From positions 3,237,001 through 3,301,000 of the forward strand of contig NC_135198.1 in the NCBI RefSeq assembly GCF_050948175.1: a DNA stretch of 64,000 nt, written 5' to 3'. The notes beneath the pieces are model-generated. The model saw nothing but the letters and a program-made list of their open reading frames with translations, was not told where the DNA came from and did not search any database. Positions 36,901-51,900 of the stretch are shown one piece after another; the first letter of the stretch is position 1; every line of letters begins with the position of its first letter. This DNA comes from Xylocopa sonorina. Taxonomy: Eukaryota; Arthropoda; Insecta; Hymenoptera; Apidae. Position numbers and translations under genes: made by a program.

Positions 36901-39900
36901 AAACAACAGCTGCTTTAATTACGTTGTTATCCGATTGCTTTTCTCTCTTATAACAAATATAGATCTGTGGGACTTTGTTATTTTCTTTTTTTAATTTAAC
37001 TTTTTCCTTTTTCGTGAGCCTTGTGACTTTTTTGAACGTCGAATAAAGTCATTTAAAATAAACAAATTTTTGTAACATTCCTCGTACTTTATTTTTACTA
37101 TGCAAGCAGTATGGTTTACATAAATAGGGGCACCCAAGCTATTCAAATTTCCCATCATAGTGTTTCAAATTCAATTCAGGCATGAATATCGAATCCCTAT
37201 GGGAAATATCGCAATTATTCATACGTGTATGGCGCGATACGCAGCAAGTTAATCGCTGGTATATTCCCATCAATAAAAAAAAAAGAAACTGCAACCGTAA
37301 CTCACAAAGTTTGTGTACTCACATATATCAAAATAGTGACAGTGACTGCGTTTTTGAAAACGTAGATAGATACATATGAATAATGTCAAAAAATGTTTAG
37401 ATGTTTAATACCATTACTCTAGATAACACGATTTTGCTTTTAAAATCCTAAAATAATTACCTTTATTTTATTATCCTGTTGATAATAAAATATTATACAA
37501 CTATTGTAAAAATTCTTTTAATCGCTCTATATCATTACGAAACCCTGAATTAAACTTGGAAACTAATCTAATCCAACCAAATTCCCCCAATATTACCACA
37601 GGACGTATACATCTCGTTTACACTTCGATGACTTTGCCCAGTGGTCGCAAGCCGCCGCGTTTTCTACGCGATTCTCATCGTTTTTTCCTTGCTGGAGAGC
37701 ACTCGCGGAGATTACATCTTGTTTCACCGCCCACGCAATCCAGCGAATCACCTTTCGGGGTTCCACGAGCGCAGAAAGATCGCGACGGAAAATTATGCGA
37801 AACTAACAGGGAGGAGGAAACGTAGGAAACGGGCCTTTAATCTGTTTAAGTAGAACCACAGCGGAGTCTTTCGGTCTACACCGCGGCAACGCTGATCGTC
37901 AGGTGTAATTGTTCGATGGTAATTACGCGGTTGTTAATTGCTTCGCCAGAGAAAGACGAGTGGTGAGCTTTTGGCTTCAGGGTCGCAATACGTCTCGCGA
38001 TCGTAACAGTGGCAGTGGGAAATTCAATTAACTCCGTTTTGAAGCCTGACGCCCGCGGAATTGAGTACTTTTGGCGCAGCTTCGATTAGCAACGGTGTTT
38101 CGATGTAAATTGCATTCGATTAAATTGCAATTGAATCGCAAAATTGGAAAGTTGAAGCCATGTGATTATAGGTTTCGATGACATTCCTTATGCGATTAAA
38201 ATTTAAAAACAGAACACTAAAAAGTTTTCTCTGAATTATTATAAATTTCGTTATTCGACTGTCAAATGTAACGAATTGTTTATTTAAGTTTGTATCTGAA
38301 TTGACGTTACATGCAACGAGTCTTTAGTTAATTCGAACACAGTGGCGCAGTGGGTCATACCTTAACCAATTAGTCCCCTGCAATCATATATTTACGAACG
38401 CCGTCTGCAAATTGGCTCTTTCACGTTCAGTCCAAGTTTTTCTACTATTCTAGGCCTCTAAGGAGTCAGAGAAAATTCAAGGGTACTTATCAGAGTCTTT
38501 ACCCGTCATGAAATAGTTCATTAAATCGTATGATTAAAACTTTTTCAAACGAAAGGAGAAATTGGCAGCAAACACTCATGAATGTTTCGCTGATACCATA
38601 AAAAGCCCAGCTTGTGGACGATGGAGTTATGTATGGTTCACGTAGAAAAATTGTACAAATTTCAGCAACGTTGCGAACCAACATTAGTCACGTGTATGTT
38701 TGAAAGAACTCATTCCTCTAAGAAATGTCTTACGTTTGCGATCTATCGGTTAACTTTGCGAAGAAAATTCCCCAGCTATACGTTCCCAATGGCGATCGAT
38801 GTATCGCAAGTTCACAGACTTCAATAGCGCGCAGACAACGACTGAGAATTTATGGGTTCGCTAGATTCGACAAAGGGACTTTACACAACGGAAAGAACTG
38901 TTTTCTATAGGTGTTGTGTAACGCGAAAGTCGGTTGAATTTTTTATTGCCTTTTTTATGACCACACTTGCGTTGGATAGCCCCCCAGGGACATCTTAGAG
39001 GGGAAATAAATTAGAGAAAAGGCAGTAGGAGGCTTTGAACGACGCAGTAGGTCATTTAACTACCGACAGTATATTTGCGGAGTTACGTGCGATCTTAGCA
39101 GGATATTATAGAACTTTGTATACGATATATGCTAATATATTGCGAATCTTTCGAGTAGGTGGAGAGTTTACGTCATTTTCTGTAGTACTATTTCATTATA
39201 CGATTATTTGAAAATATTATTCAAGAAATACGAGATACTATCTTTAAATATCACGTTATTAATGTACGCAGGGATGTAGAAAATTTAGTGAGTGATTCTA
39301 TGAATAGAAATAAAACGATAGTCAAGAATAACAAAATTTCATTTCAGACATTATTCCTTAGTTATTAATATTCCAGTGTTATAGGGAGTTCCGCTTGATT
39401 CTGGGCACATCAGCCCCAACTTTGAAACGCTAATAAACCAAGAGACAGGGGCAAAGGCAATTTTGTTATTCCTCATTTCCGTTTTATTTTAGTCTGTAGA
39501 ATTCATCCTTTATGGTTTCTAATCTCGTTTCCGAGTAGCCCGTACATCTTTGCCCCGTTTTATAAAAGCTTCGCGCTGCGTTATCCTGCGTTCTATATGC
39601 AATTACGTTCATTCTCACCTCAACAGCCTCGCTTCCCTGGTGCTGCTGCAGCTAGTGCCCGAGGACGTGACACTGTTGATGCTCTTGCTGCGGCGGCTCT
39701 TCAGCGAATCGCCGAGGTTATAGACCCCGTTCGCTGTTATGGAAAACGAGCGGAGCCTGTAATATTCCACGCCATCCTCGGTCTCACCCTCATCGGTCCC
39801 GCTGGCGCCGCCACGTTTCGTTTCAGCCAGCATAGGCTGCAATGAGAAGAATCAATTCTGTTAATTGATACGATGGTTCTCCTGAACCGAGCCTCATTTC

Positions 39901-42900
39901 GAATGGACGGGAGGGGAATGATTGACGGTTGAGAACGAGAAATAATGAATGAGCAGAGACGTCTTGCGAATCTCGCGCCGGTAAATCTAAGTTCGTACGC
40001 GAGATCCAGTCCGATATAGATCTTCCTTTGATATCCTTTAAGCAACCTCTACAACTTATTCGATCACCGGGAGAAAGTTCTAGGGATTCACATAATATTG
40101 CGAATCTCGTTAAGAATATTCTGCAAGACGTAACTCGACGTTAAGGCCAAGGCGAACCTGATTAATCAGGATGGCTACCGATTGTTTGCCATGAGATTGT
40201 CGAACTGCGACGAAGTTGGGGTTTGGAATTCGATGCAAACGATGTATGCACACAGGAGCTATTCGATGCTGATCGTATCGCGAAAGTAACGTTCGCCGAT
40301 CGAGAACAGTTTCTGGTTGACTTTGTTCCACGTCAATTATCCTTGTAGGAGTTGTTACGTCACCCGGAAACAGATTCACGGTTCGCCGGTTCCGAGCTGT
40401 TGTCGCAGCCGCGATTAGCATGATTGAATTCGATCGAAACACCTGGAAACGAGATTATTCACGACTCCTTTTCTGAGAAAGAAACCGTGGAGTGGAATCA
40501 GATGCGGAATAACACGGCTCGAAGAACGAGAACAAGGTTGGTGCTTTTCACGTGAACAAAGAGGAGCTTTCAGACGCTCTTGGTTTGTTCGTAGTAAAGA
40601 AATACGGTACGGAGCATGTTACTCGGGCTTAAGGAACTTTTATACTATAGAGTGCAATCCTTTGCTTCCGCGAGATATGTCCACGATGTCCTGGGAATTT
40701 AATTTTGTTGATAAAACTTGTATCTCTTTAATTTCAATAGATATCACCGTATTCAAATTACCCAGTGGAGGCATTCAGTCTATGCGAATGGAAAGTGGCA
40801 GTAAATGTTCCGCATTTCGTTTGGAAACGCACGTAAAGAATGCTATTCATTTAAAAAATGTTTGCCATTTTTATTTTGAGGTGTTATGATTTGTATGTTA
40901 ATATATTGTATTAATAATTGTATGATATAAATGTAATTGTTTCAAAAGGAATATTATCTACATTAATTCTGCATCTACGTTACACATTTCAATGTAGAAA
41001 TTTGAAAAAGTACAATATCGGGTAGGAAAAGTTTGCTTTACTCGTCGCAAAAAATTCCTTTCCCAGTGATAGCATATGGCTGCACGTGGTAACACGGATA
41101 TTGTAGAACTTCGTAGAATTTGACTGACAAAGGATGGATGTTTTTACTTTATTTAATATTCCGAATATTGCGAAGAGAACGAGAATTTACAGTCTTCAAG
41201 TATTTTCCCGGAAGAAGTTGAATTAAAGCAATATTTACTTTGTTGCATACTATTTTAATAATTACATAATTTATACTAACTAATGAAACAGTCGCATTAA
41301 CTAATAAACAATCTTTATTAAATTTAAATGGTATTATATTCTATTTTTTGTATACAAAAAATAAAAAATTCTTTTCTTCAATTAAAAGATGTTTAAATAA
41401 ATCTGTTGCATTATATAATATTATTTAAAACATCTACTTTCTAAATGCACGTGTGCGAAAATTATTCGCGATAAAAGAATGTCAGTTTTATTACACATAG
41501 TTGCGTTTCATTTCCACGAATAAAAGGGAAAGCGTATTGCAACCCCTAAAAAAAAACCCCGACGTAATATTTCTCTGTGCATCAATCACTTAAAAAATGA
41601 ATAAAACGTAAAAGAATATACACTCGAGAAGAAAAAAGGAGAAGAGATACAAATTTTTATGTGAAGGCAAAGTTCTCAGAGATTGTATTACACGTGTACC
41701 AAAGAATGTCAACGTTTTTTATACAAGCAAGGGGTCGATAGTTGGTATCGTCTCACGCCATTCTAATTCAATTGGAATATGCTACTCCACCGTGTGTGGA
41801 TCGAGCTAACAAGTTTAATTCCACGGTTCGTCCATAAAATCGTTTTCTCATTACGCGCTGGTTAATTTTGCAGCGTGTGCGCTTTATTGGTAGCACGTCG
41901 AAAGAACCGTATCACGTTTCAAATAAAGGCGAACCCAGAAATGTTGGCGCACTGCGCGAATTCCCGATCAATTTGTGCACATTGCGACCATACCCTTCTT
42001 CCTTTCGGTTTTTAATCAAAATTCGTACTCCCTCTCTGCGCGCGCACGTTGCAGGGTTATTAGATGCACTTGTTGTACAGTTAACGTTACAATTTTATGG
42101 TAAAAAATCAGACGAAAAATCGCAGAACGGTTTTAACTTTGAACCCTTTATTGTCAATGGCGTCCTTCAAACGTTCCACACGTGCATATTGGTTATTGCA
42201 GTATTGCAGACACCTGTCGATCGATTTGACAATTGACGATACGTTCGCTGGAAAAAAAGTCCTCTTTTTTCACTCAGCTTTAAAATTTTTATCGATCGAC
42301 GTCATATATGTTTCTTTTCGTGCAGAGTGTCATCGAATGGAATCGAGTGGAACACGATGATATGCACAGTGTATTTACTGAAGCACACGGAATTGTTTCT
42401 CCAATTTATGTCGACAAGTACGTACGCATATCTTTCGAACCAGCGCGTTTAAGATTTTAATAATTCATCTTGATAATGGCCATAATCATATCAATATTTA
42501 AAGCACCGTGGGATTGGATAAGGGGCGAGCGATCTGTGCTACAGACTTACGAAGAGGGATTAGGGTCAAAGTGAATCCTCGTGCATCACCGTGCCCATTA
42601 CGAGAATTAAGAGGCATTGTTGCAAACTGACGTCTCGCGTTTTAGCCTAATTTCTCGTGAAGCGTATAAACCAAATGCGGATCTGGCGTAAACCTTAGAC
42701 GGTATCAGCGTTTCACTCTAATGATTCCATTCTTGCAGCCCCTTCTTGTCGTGTTTTTTTAGAATGCGCAAAAGGGACAATGCTCAGTGTATTCCAATCT
42801 TATCTTTACGTTTCTCCTAGAACACACCGTGGTTGTCCATTTCGAACGAGAATATCAGTTCATATCAGCGTCAGATTTGTTTGATACAAACTATTACAAA

Positions 42901-45900
42901 AGTTCTCAATGGTTCCCCTCACGTCTGAACGAACTTTATCGGTTGAGGTGTCACTCTTGCTAGATCGTTGCCTCGCAAACTTTCTCGGGGAACACACGTC
43001 AAATAAGGTCGAAGAGGGTTAGATATCGAAACAGTATCGCTAACTGACAATCTCGACCCTCGTTTCAACAATAATAATAAAACAAAGTTCTTCGTATAAA
43101 AGAAAAATTCGTACATAGACTGGATCCTATAAATAACATTTTCCCACCGTAAATTCTATTTCCTAGTATTCCATTTTTGTCGCGACCAAAGACGTCGATT
43201 AAGTATATCAGTAATTAATAGAAAATAATTGTTTTTTATTACAGCACAAAAGAGTTAAACTCTCTGAAAAGGATGATATTCTCTACCCCAATGTTTTTTC
43301 CCCTTTCAGTCGGGTTAACAGAATTCATGCTCGGATACGTTTTATGTACACTGAACGAAAAATCTGTCGGACACGGAAAGAGTTGTTAAGTCGGATTAGG
43401 TCGATTCGATTCGCAGATAGAATCGCCTCCACTCGACCATTTGAAAAATCGCTCCTGACGGATTATCCTTCCGTTCCACCAACGTTCGCCTCTCTTTCAT
43501 ATAAAAACCATCGGAATCTGCTTCTCTTTTCGCTGCGGCTGGAGTCGTGGGTTCAACGTTAAGTCGTGTTTCCGACGAATCCACAAAAAATGCGTGAAAT
43601 CACAAGGCACACAATTGTGTGACGAAATAAAATTCAAATACGAGAACCACTACTGTCGATGGATCACAGCCACCTTCGACGTGGCTCGCGCCGCCTTCCG
43701 GTGGCCTGTTAACCATAAGAAACGTCAATGGCACTGTTATCGCCTGGTCCCTGTCAAAAGAGCTAAGAAGAATCCTGCGCTGAGGACGTTTTCTAAATCT
43801 GCGATCAAACTGTCCCACTGTCTCCTCGAGGGTCAAGGACGGCGATGTTGCAGACGATCGAAGGGATTATCGCGTTCATCGTCGGGACCAGTTACGTCGA
43901 CGTTTCGTTCTGGTGAATGCCACTTAACCCCTTCTACGCGCGTTCAATTCGCGGCGCGATACTCAAGAGGGAACGAACATTTGTGTTGTTCGAAATTATT
44001 TCACGTGCTGCTTCGACTACGTGGTGCAGCTAGGTATTGTACACACGTATAAATGTTAACGAGTGGTGCCGCGAATAGTCTGCAGTCACGAGTACTTGCG
44101 CGTAATTTAGAGAAGAGTATGTATAAGGTGACTTGGAAATCGGATTGTTAATACGGTTGGGTACATTTATTACGATTTGGACTGCTAATTTGATGGAGTA
44201 CTGGAGATCCACGTCTAACGAGGTTAGAGAATTGGGAAAATCTGTATTAATGAATAACGCCACGTTTCTGCCAAGATGGATTCACTGCGGTAGAGTTGAA
44301 GAATTGTTTATATCAAAGTATATATTTGGAAAGAATTTAAGATATATTACTTCATAAATTAACCATATTCAAGAGCAATGCTATGTTAGAGTGATTAATG
44401 AAGACAATGAAGTTCGAAATACTTTGTACAACTTTTAGTGTAAATAGAATTTCTGTGTCCAAAGCACACGTTCAACTTTCGATTATTGCGCATATTCGAA
44501 ATTGATATACTTAATAATGATTAGTTGGAAGCGTACGGTTCGTAGCTGTCTTGTTTGAAAATGAATGCACGGTTTGCAGCTAAATTGATAGCTGTTGGTG
44601 CGTCACACGCCGTTAAAACCATCGCCAAGTAACGCGTCATGAGTGTGCCGAGTTTTACGGACCTAGGCAAAAGCGCGAGGGACGTATTCAGAACGGGCTA
44701 CCATTATGGCAAAAGTCTCATCAAATTGGGCGCCAGAACGACGTCTGGCAGCTTGCAAATGGGCAGTGACTTGCGCTTGGATTGCGACACATCCAAGGTA
44801 AGTTTCCCCGACGCTTGTGTCACCCAAGTTTTAATCCCTGCAGTTTACACCCTTTTCACTTTCTACCAAGGAAACATTACTATATTTTTACTAGTCGATA
44901 CAGACGTGGAACTTAAATGATCTTTAATGAGCTTAAATGAAGAAAACTAACGAGTATACATTTTCGTAAATTCATAGAAGTGTTATATATTATATATTTT
45001 GGGAAAGTATTGCAACGAAGAATAACGCAGCAAAACTGAACAGTATAAATCCTACTTTAAGCATCGTAAACGGTGATCTCTCTGAAAAAGACACCCACAC
45101 TGTAATTAACGTGCTGTACTTATGCGAATTCCGTGCGCAACAAGTAGTACATGCATTATCCTCGAAATGTAACAGTTCTGTGCGTAATAGTTCCAGCAAA
45201 CATTTTCCAGCTTTTCGTGAAAAGTCCTGAAGTCTTAAAAATTAATTTCAAATAAAATATTCAAATATTTAGCAAACGAACGATGTTGTTGAAACTCCTC
45301 CGTTTTCATTTTTCGAATTGCAGATGACTGGTGTAGCGGAAGCGGAGTACCAAACAAGGGATTACGGAAACTTCGTGCAAAAATGGACATTGGACGGTAC
45401 CGTCACGCTGGGTTACAACCTGATTGGAACGGTGGTGCCAGACTTGGGCCTGCTATCAGAGATTAGTTACAATCCGGAGACTAGAGACAAAAAAATAAAA
45501 GTGGGCGCCAAGTGTACCAAACAAGCTGTCAGCGCGATGTGTTCGATCTGTTAGTCGATTTCAATGTTTAACATTAATCGCATTTACTGTCAGATGGTGG
45601 AAATAACATTTACGTTTACATACATCCGCGGAGTGTTTCGCGAGAGCCGTATCGTCTCGAAATGCTAGAGCAACGTAGAAATTTTCCACGAAATTTCCTG
45701 CGCATTTAATTGTTGAGTAACATTCGTATCTATGAGAAAACCAGACATACAAAATTACGATCGTCGAGATTGGTATTCGAAATTTTCTGTGGCGTGTATC
45801 TACAATTCTGTTTTTAGATTATTGACGAGATATTTGCTGAATTATATTGGTCCCTGTGGAAAACATTCCTCGTAAACGCGTTAGGAAATTCCCGTGCACG

Positions 45901-48900
45901 ATTTCAGGTTCCCTTAATAACCGTTTGAATGCACATTAACCCTCAATCGTTTTAAACGTTCCGATTTACTTCGCTCGAACGCTCGCACTCGCTGGCATAT
46001 TAACAAATTTGTAATTACTCTTTGACAATTTTCCAATTCGAGAAGTGCGATTTGTTTTCGCGCAAACGTTACACTCGAATCGAGCCTTTACCTCGACGCA
46101 TGTGGTTGACATTTGTACCCGCCCAAGCAACGAGAACGTTGCGCCCAATTTGATATAACAAGTTGTTAACGGCGCTAATAATCAAACGAGCCGGAAATTA
46201 AACGAGAATTACTCGCATGCGCTGCACCTTGCGCCGCGATTCACGCACAATTTCACGTTTTAATTGTAATTAGAAGCGTTTTAACGGGCGACGCGCACCA
46301 CACCAGTGTTGGATTCGAACTGACATTATTAGCGGGGGGGTAGATTACGAATTATGAGAACGTTCGTGTTTATCGACGAAACACGCGAACCGCTGGCTAA
46401 GAAAGTTTATGTTTCGTACAGGAATATGTTTGTTGTAATGGTAAATAAGCGCTCCGACAATGATAACGGGAAGAGAAGTGATTTAATGAAGCAGAATTTA
46501 CGAGTACATACTATTCGTAAATTGCATCAAATTATTGTTGATTTTAAACAATCAGAATCAAGCAAAGTCAGAGAAATAGACATTTCTGAGAAGATGTATT
46601 TTGCAAGTTAATTTCGTGTACATACCTTTATTAATTCCTTGAAAAAATATTTAACACTGACCTTTACATAGAAGACCACAGAAGACCAGTGATTCTATTA
46701 TTAGCAACGAGAAATTATTCAGCATATTACAATAACATAACATTCTATAATAATCTATATAAATAAACTACATTTTATTAAATTTATCATTAGTATTAAA
46801 AACAAAAAAAAAGAAACTTACGTCCATGCAACAGAATTGCCAACAACGTAGCGAACGTTTGTTTTTTCAATTTCACCAGAGCGCTTTTTATTCACAAGGC
46901 TTTAAAGTTTAATCAATCACTTCATAAAGCGCCTCCTATTATGAACTTCATTAAAGTTCTTTCTCTTCGCGTTACTAAATGTTAAGCTCTTAAAGCCATT
47001 ACAACGGACTTAACTGCATCTACCGCGGGAGCAACATCTACCGCCGCCTGGAGTAACAGTTTTAATTAAAATTTAACAAATCTCGTAAACGGAGAATATT
47101 CATTTTACCCGCAGCGAGCGACATGCAGTCGAACGTGAACATCTTGGGCTCCATGGTCACCGCGATAAAGGGCCTGCTGATTGGCTACCAAGGTGGTTAT
47201 AGCTCCGAAACGAACAAAATGACCAAGAACGATATCGGTGTGGAATTCAGTTACCAGGACGTCGGTTTCCACTTTCGATGTACCTCGATACCGCACGAGT
47301 TTGGACTCTCTCTCTTATACAAAGGTTAGGTTTTGATGGAAATTAATTTTTATTAAAAAGATAAGTCCACTTTTAAGCGAAACCCTTTCTATATTATGTT
47401 ATCTCCTATTTAGGAATAGAGGTAAGAATAGACGTAGTGATAATGATTGTATTAGCAATTCATTACATAAAATGATGTTAACTGAACATACCAGAACTGT
47501 AATGCAAACAGTTGGATCGGACGTAGCATATTCTACAATCTGATATTATGTTAACAATGTCAACGATGGTGGTACTTAATTAGCGTAATGTACGTACACG
47601 CTCGGTCCTGTTAAAGATTGCGCAATATTAATTCATCTTTTTATTTAACACTCTGTCGTTTCGCCGGAAACATCTCGAACAAGATCTTTCAAAGTTTTTC
47701 TACCTTTTAATTCCTTCCTCAGCGTTCCCTCGTTTTTTGAAATTCATTCCCCTGGACAATAAGCTCGGTATTTATCGCGAAACGTTCTTAAGAATGCCGC
47801 GCAAATGGCGAACGGTTCTTTTGAATTCGTTGACTTCCGGTTGACCGATCAGCAAGCAGCGTACCAGTCCGTTAACTGTTTACGAACTTTCGTCTACGTA
47901 CACGGTTTAAATGCTGCAAATATCCAGCAAGCAGACGAGTGGAATCCTCACAAAGGAGCCTGCCGTCAGAGGAAATTGAAAGGAGGGTTCATGAATGATG
48001 CATCGTGAAACTGCATCCGACAAAAGGGTCTCGCGAAATCACATAGTCTATGGGAATTATTTTTTAATTATTTTTCGCCATCCAATTTTTCTTTCGCTAT
48101 GTTGAAATTCCCCTCGCGTCAAATCAGGAAGATTGGAAGGACCAGAAGGAGAAAGTCTTTACGAATGTCAATTAATATTCTCATAATATCTTTCGAATTC
48201 GTTTCAACAAATATTCTTGATGAAAGATTGAATTCGCGCGTTGAAAAAATAACACTTGCACGGCAATCACGAAAATCGATTGAACGTTAACGCAAAAACA
48301 GATCGATGAACAGGTTGATGAAAGCCCTTTAAAGAACAGAAGCGAAACGGCACAAACACAATATTAAAGTCGATAATCTTAGGCTGTCCTGTTCGTGCCT
48401 CTATTGACGATGGATTATCGAGTTTAATCGATAAATATTGAAATTTATACCGTGCTCCCCTAGGCCGTGATGAAACAATAACATTAGCTTCCTTGTTTGC
48501 AGTTTCCGGAAACTGCGAGGAAGATGAGAGAATTCGATTACTTTCGATTGTTTTGTAATCCATACCAGTCTGTAATGGAAAAATATTATGGTGATCGATA
48601 TTAAACATTGAAAACAATTGCCGTATCATTAAAATGAGCTTTTCTTCGAGAAGAACAGATTAACGTATGCAATAAATAATTTTCGTCTATATAAAGGCAG
48701 GAGATATAGCATAATGGTAGGAAAGGTAGAATTAAAGATCGTAAGGAAGAATACGGGCAGTGGCTAGGTAGAATACGATTTAGTCTACAAATTCGCGGAA
48801 GCATGCTTGTCACCTGAGCACCAATCAAGCACAGATTTGGTTCAGGTGACAACTCGCCACTAACGAGGAGAGAAGCAGCGGATATAGATTGAACAGCAAT

Positions 48901-51900
48901 TCGCATGTACAAGGTGTCCCACTTGTTTTCGTAAAAACCAACGTATTCTTCCTTTCAGTATAACACAAGGGAATTTTTTAATTGAATTTTTTTTATTTCT
49001 TTTTACCAGAAAGAGATTAAGGAGAAACAATTGGGACGCTCTGTATAATTTGCACGCTCGATCGTTATTATATCGTCTCTCGGAATCGATGCTCGTAATC
49101 TCGATGGAAAAGTCCCTACGAAATTAGCCTCGGAACACACTCGTTGTCCCTTATCGCTATTTATATACACGACACGACGTGTCCAGGATGGTCTCGATAG
49201 CGCGCGGAACACTGTTTAGCGTTTCTATGCATATTTTATGATCCGCTGTATTCACGCTTCAAATGTCGCGAGGAATAATTACAGATCTATCAGGGAGAAA
49301 ATAAACGCGCGAGCACCTGCTGAAAATAATCCTGGGTTAACGACTGTCCAGGTGACTGCGCCTGCTGGCGAACGCGACACGGAAGCTCGTGTTTCCCTTT
49401 TATTTTGTACGCTCTGCTGCTGGCTTTATTCGTTCTTTTATGTATATACACATGTATGTGAACATATACGCGAAAGAACATCTGATCGGATGAATCCGAC
49501 GGCGCGGAAAATACTTCCATCTACGTGCACCGTGAATTTTCAACGATCCCTTCAGTTTCACAGATAGTCGTACAGAATATGTCTACGATTAGTTGAACCA
49601 TGCATAAACGAAATATAATTGATCCTTTCGTTACTTGAAAGTGTAGTAGCGAAATTAGAAAATTGAATGAACAATAATAAATGAATGCATTAATGGGCTA
49701 TTTCGTTTGAATTTTTGACAATTGGGGAAATAAATATTGCAGGCTGTATCCTAACAAACCTATGTTACATATCTACGAATCTATATTGTTAGACTCTTGT
49801 ATTATTTGCTCATCATTATACCACTGTGCTGGGTTGCTACATATATATCATCGAGGAGTCTAGCTGATATTGGCAATAGATGTATCAACATTGTAATTCA
49901 CAATGATAAATGACATAGCAACATTTCAATATGCTGTTAGAACATCGATATGTTGGATACTAATTCGCAGACGCTACGTAGCCATTTCGATGCAAATTGT
50001 CGGACATCTGACGTCAAAATGATTTGCAGGCACAATCCCTGCGCATACCTCGCTTAGTGCCAGTGCCACGTGAGGTTCTAGGGTCACTGAAACAGTCTGC
50101 GCATTTGCCATTCAACTCAAATGTTCAATCGAATCTGACACTGAAAGACGATGACAGAGTTTCAACTAAGCTCGCTTCGATCTGGTCGTGTCTATCACGT
50201 TATTGGACTGCGACTATCACCGACTATCGTAACTCCTCCATTAGACTGCATTTTTACGTCACAACCCCTTTTACCACGTGCGCAATCAATTTCTAGCTTT
50301 TGGCTATCAAAATTTAGAACACGTTTTTATTAACTCGCAATAGAAACGTGAACAAGTAAACGTAACGATGAAGTAACGATGTATTTGTAATGTTTCAAGT
50401 AAACCCGGATTGGGACGCCGCAATCAACGGTATTTTGGCCAGGAACGGTGGAATCCAAGACTGGACGCTGGGTGCAGCGGCTAAGTGCAACATCGACGAC
50501 AGATCTACGTTCCGTTGCAAGTTCAACTCCGATCTTCAGCTTGGCATGAGCTTGCAGCAAAAACTTGACGAGAGCGTGATGCTGACTCTGTCGTTCAATA
50601 TCGATTGCGCGAAGATGACGAAGGGTGGGCATAAAGTCGGGCTAGCGATCGAAATTGAACCGTAAACCGAGGTCTGCCACCTTGGTGTGTCCTTTTATTG
50701 TGAAAAAACTCTTCGATGTCCTTTGATTTTTTAGTGCGCTTTGTTTCACGCGTGTCTATTGTGATCGTTGCTTTTCGACGTCCGACATATTGGTATTAAA
50801 GTAGCATTTTCATCTTTGATCCTGTGTTCGAATTTAATCGGGATTAAAAGCTGTCCGTTGAGTCTACAACGTTTAACTTTTTCATTGAAAGGATTCAAGA
50901 TTGATAAGCGCACTTGATCTACCAGAGAAGGCAATACACAACAGAAACTATAATATATCATTTTTACAGAGGTCTCTGTGCCATTAATCAAAAGTGTGTA
51001 CGCGATTTTCAGTGAAAGCGTCTAGTTAAAAGGAAATCATCAATCAAATGAATTCCTGGCTTGCATGGCAAGCTTTCTGGTTAATTGTTTGGAATAACTT
51101 CTAGCGGATGACTTGCAAAGTGCTTCAGTCGATATTTCTCGTTCCTTTCTTTCATTTCCTTTGATCACAAATTCTCTATATTGCTATTCTATCCTTCGAA
51201 TTCTGTTCGACTCTATCATTGTCATCGTATGCTCTGATTTCAAACCTCTGATAACTTGACTATGCGATGCATATACCCAGATAGAACATTACGCAATAAT
51301 AAATATAATATTAAAGCGATAGTTCTGTCACAAGTAAATTCTGTTGCTCGTATAGATCATAGACCTATCACCCTCGAATCGTTAAGTACGTATCTCGTAC
51401 AACATGGAGCCCAATGCTGATGTCGAGATTCAGCTTTCGATAGATGAGACGTGGGACAAGTATGCATACAAGTCTCAACATAGATCTGCACCAACGTTTC
51501 AGGTGTTATATATCAGCGTTAGCTGATAAAATCGACACTGATCCTAGGATGGACAAATAGACATTGAAAACGTGTCTCGCGTCTCATAAATACTTTTTAT
51601 TTTGCTGTAACGTCCTGTGGTGTTACCACCAACGCCTCGACCGGAAACTTTTCTCATAGAGGCAAAGGTTGTTCGTGTCTGCGTTAGTTTAATACATTTG
51701 CGACATAGAACGCACAGTGGAGATTCCTTGTACGCGTTAATGAAAATTACTTGGTCGTAGTGGATCCAATGTAATTATCTTCATCTTGTCAATAATGAAA
51801 CGGACGCGATAGTGTTAATCGCGTAAGTCCAAACGGGTCGTCTGAAAGAACGGAGAAAGAGCGGACAGAAACTTTATTTATCTCGTTCACTTACTCGTCC

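Noticed and set aside
43594..44052. A 152-codon open stretch upstream of the porin
   Set aside because: It has no ATG at its start, basic/Cys-Ser composition without motifs, and sits in a GC-rich patch that makes long frames likely by chance.
48695..48850. tRNA-like A-box (tagcataatgg) with a distant ggttca
   Set aside because: The spacing of about 120 bp and the absence of a cloverleaf exclude a tRNA gene.
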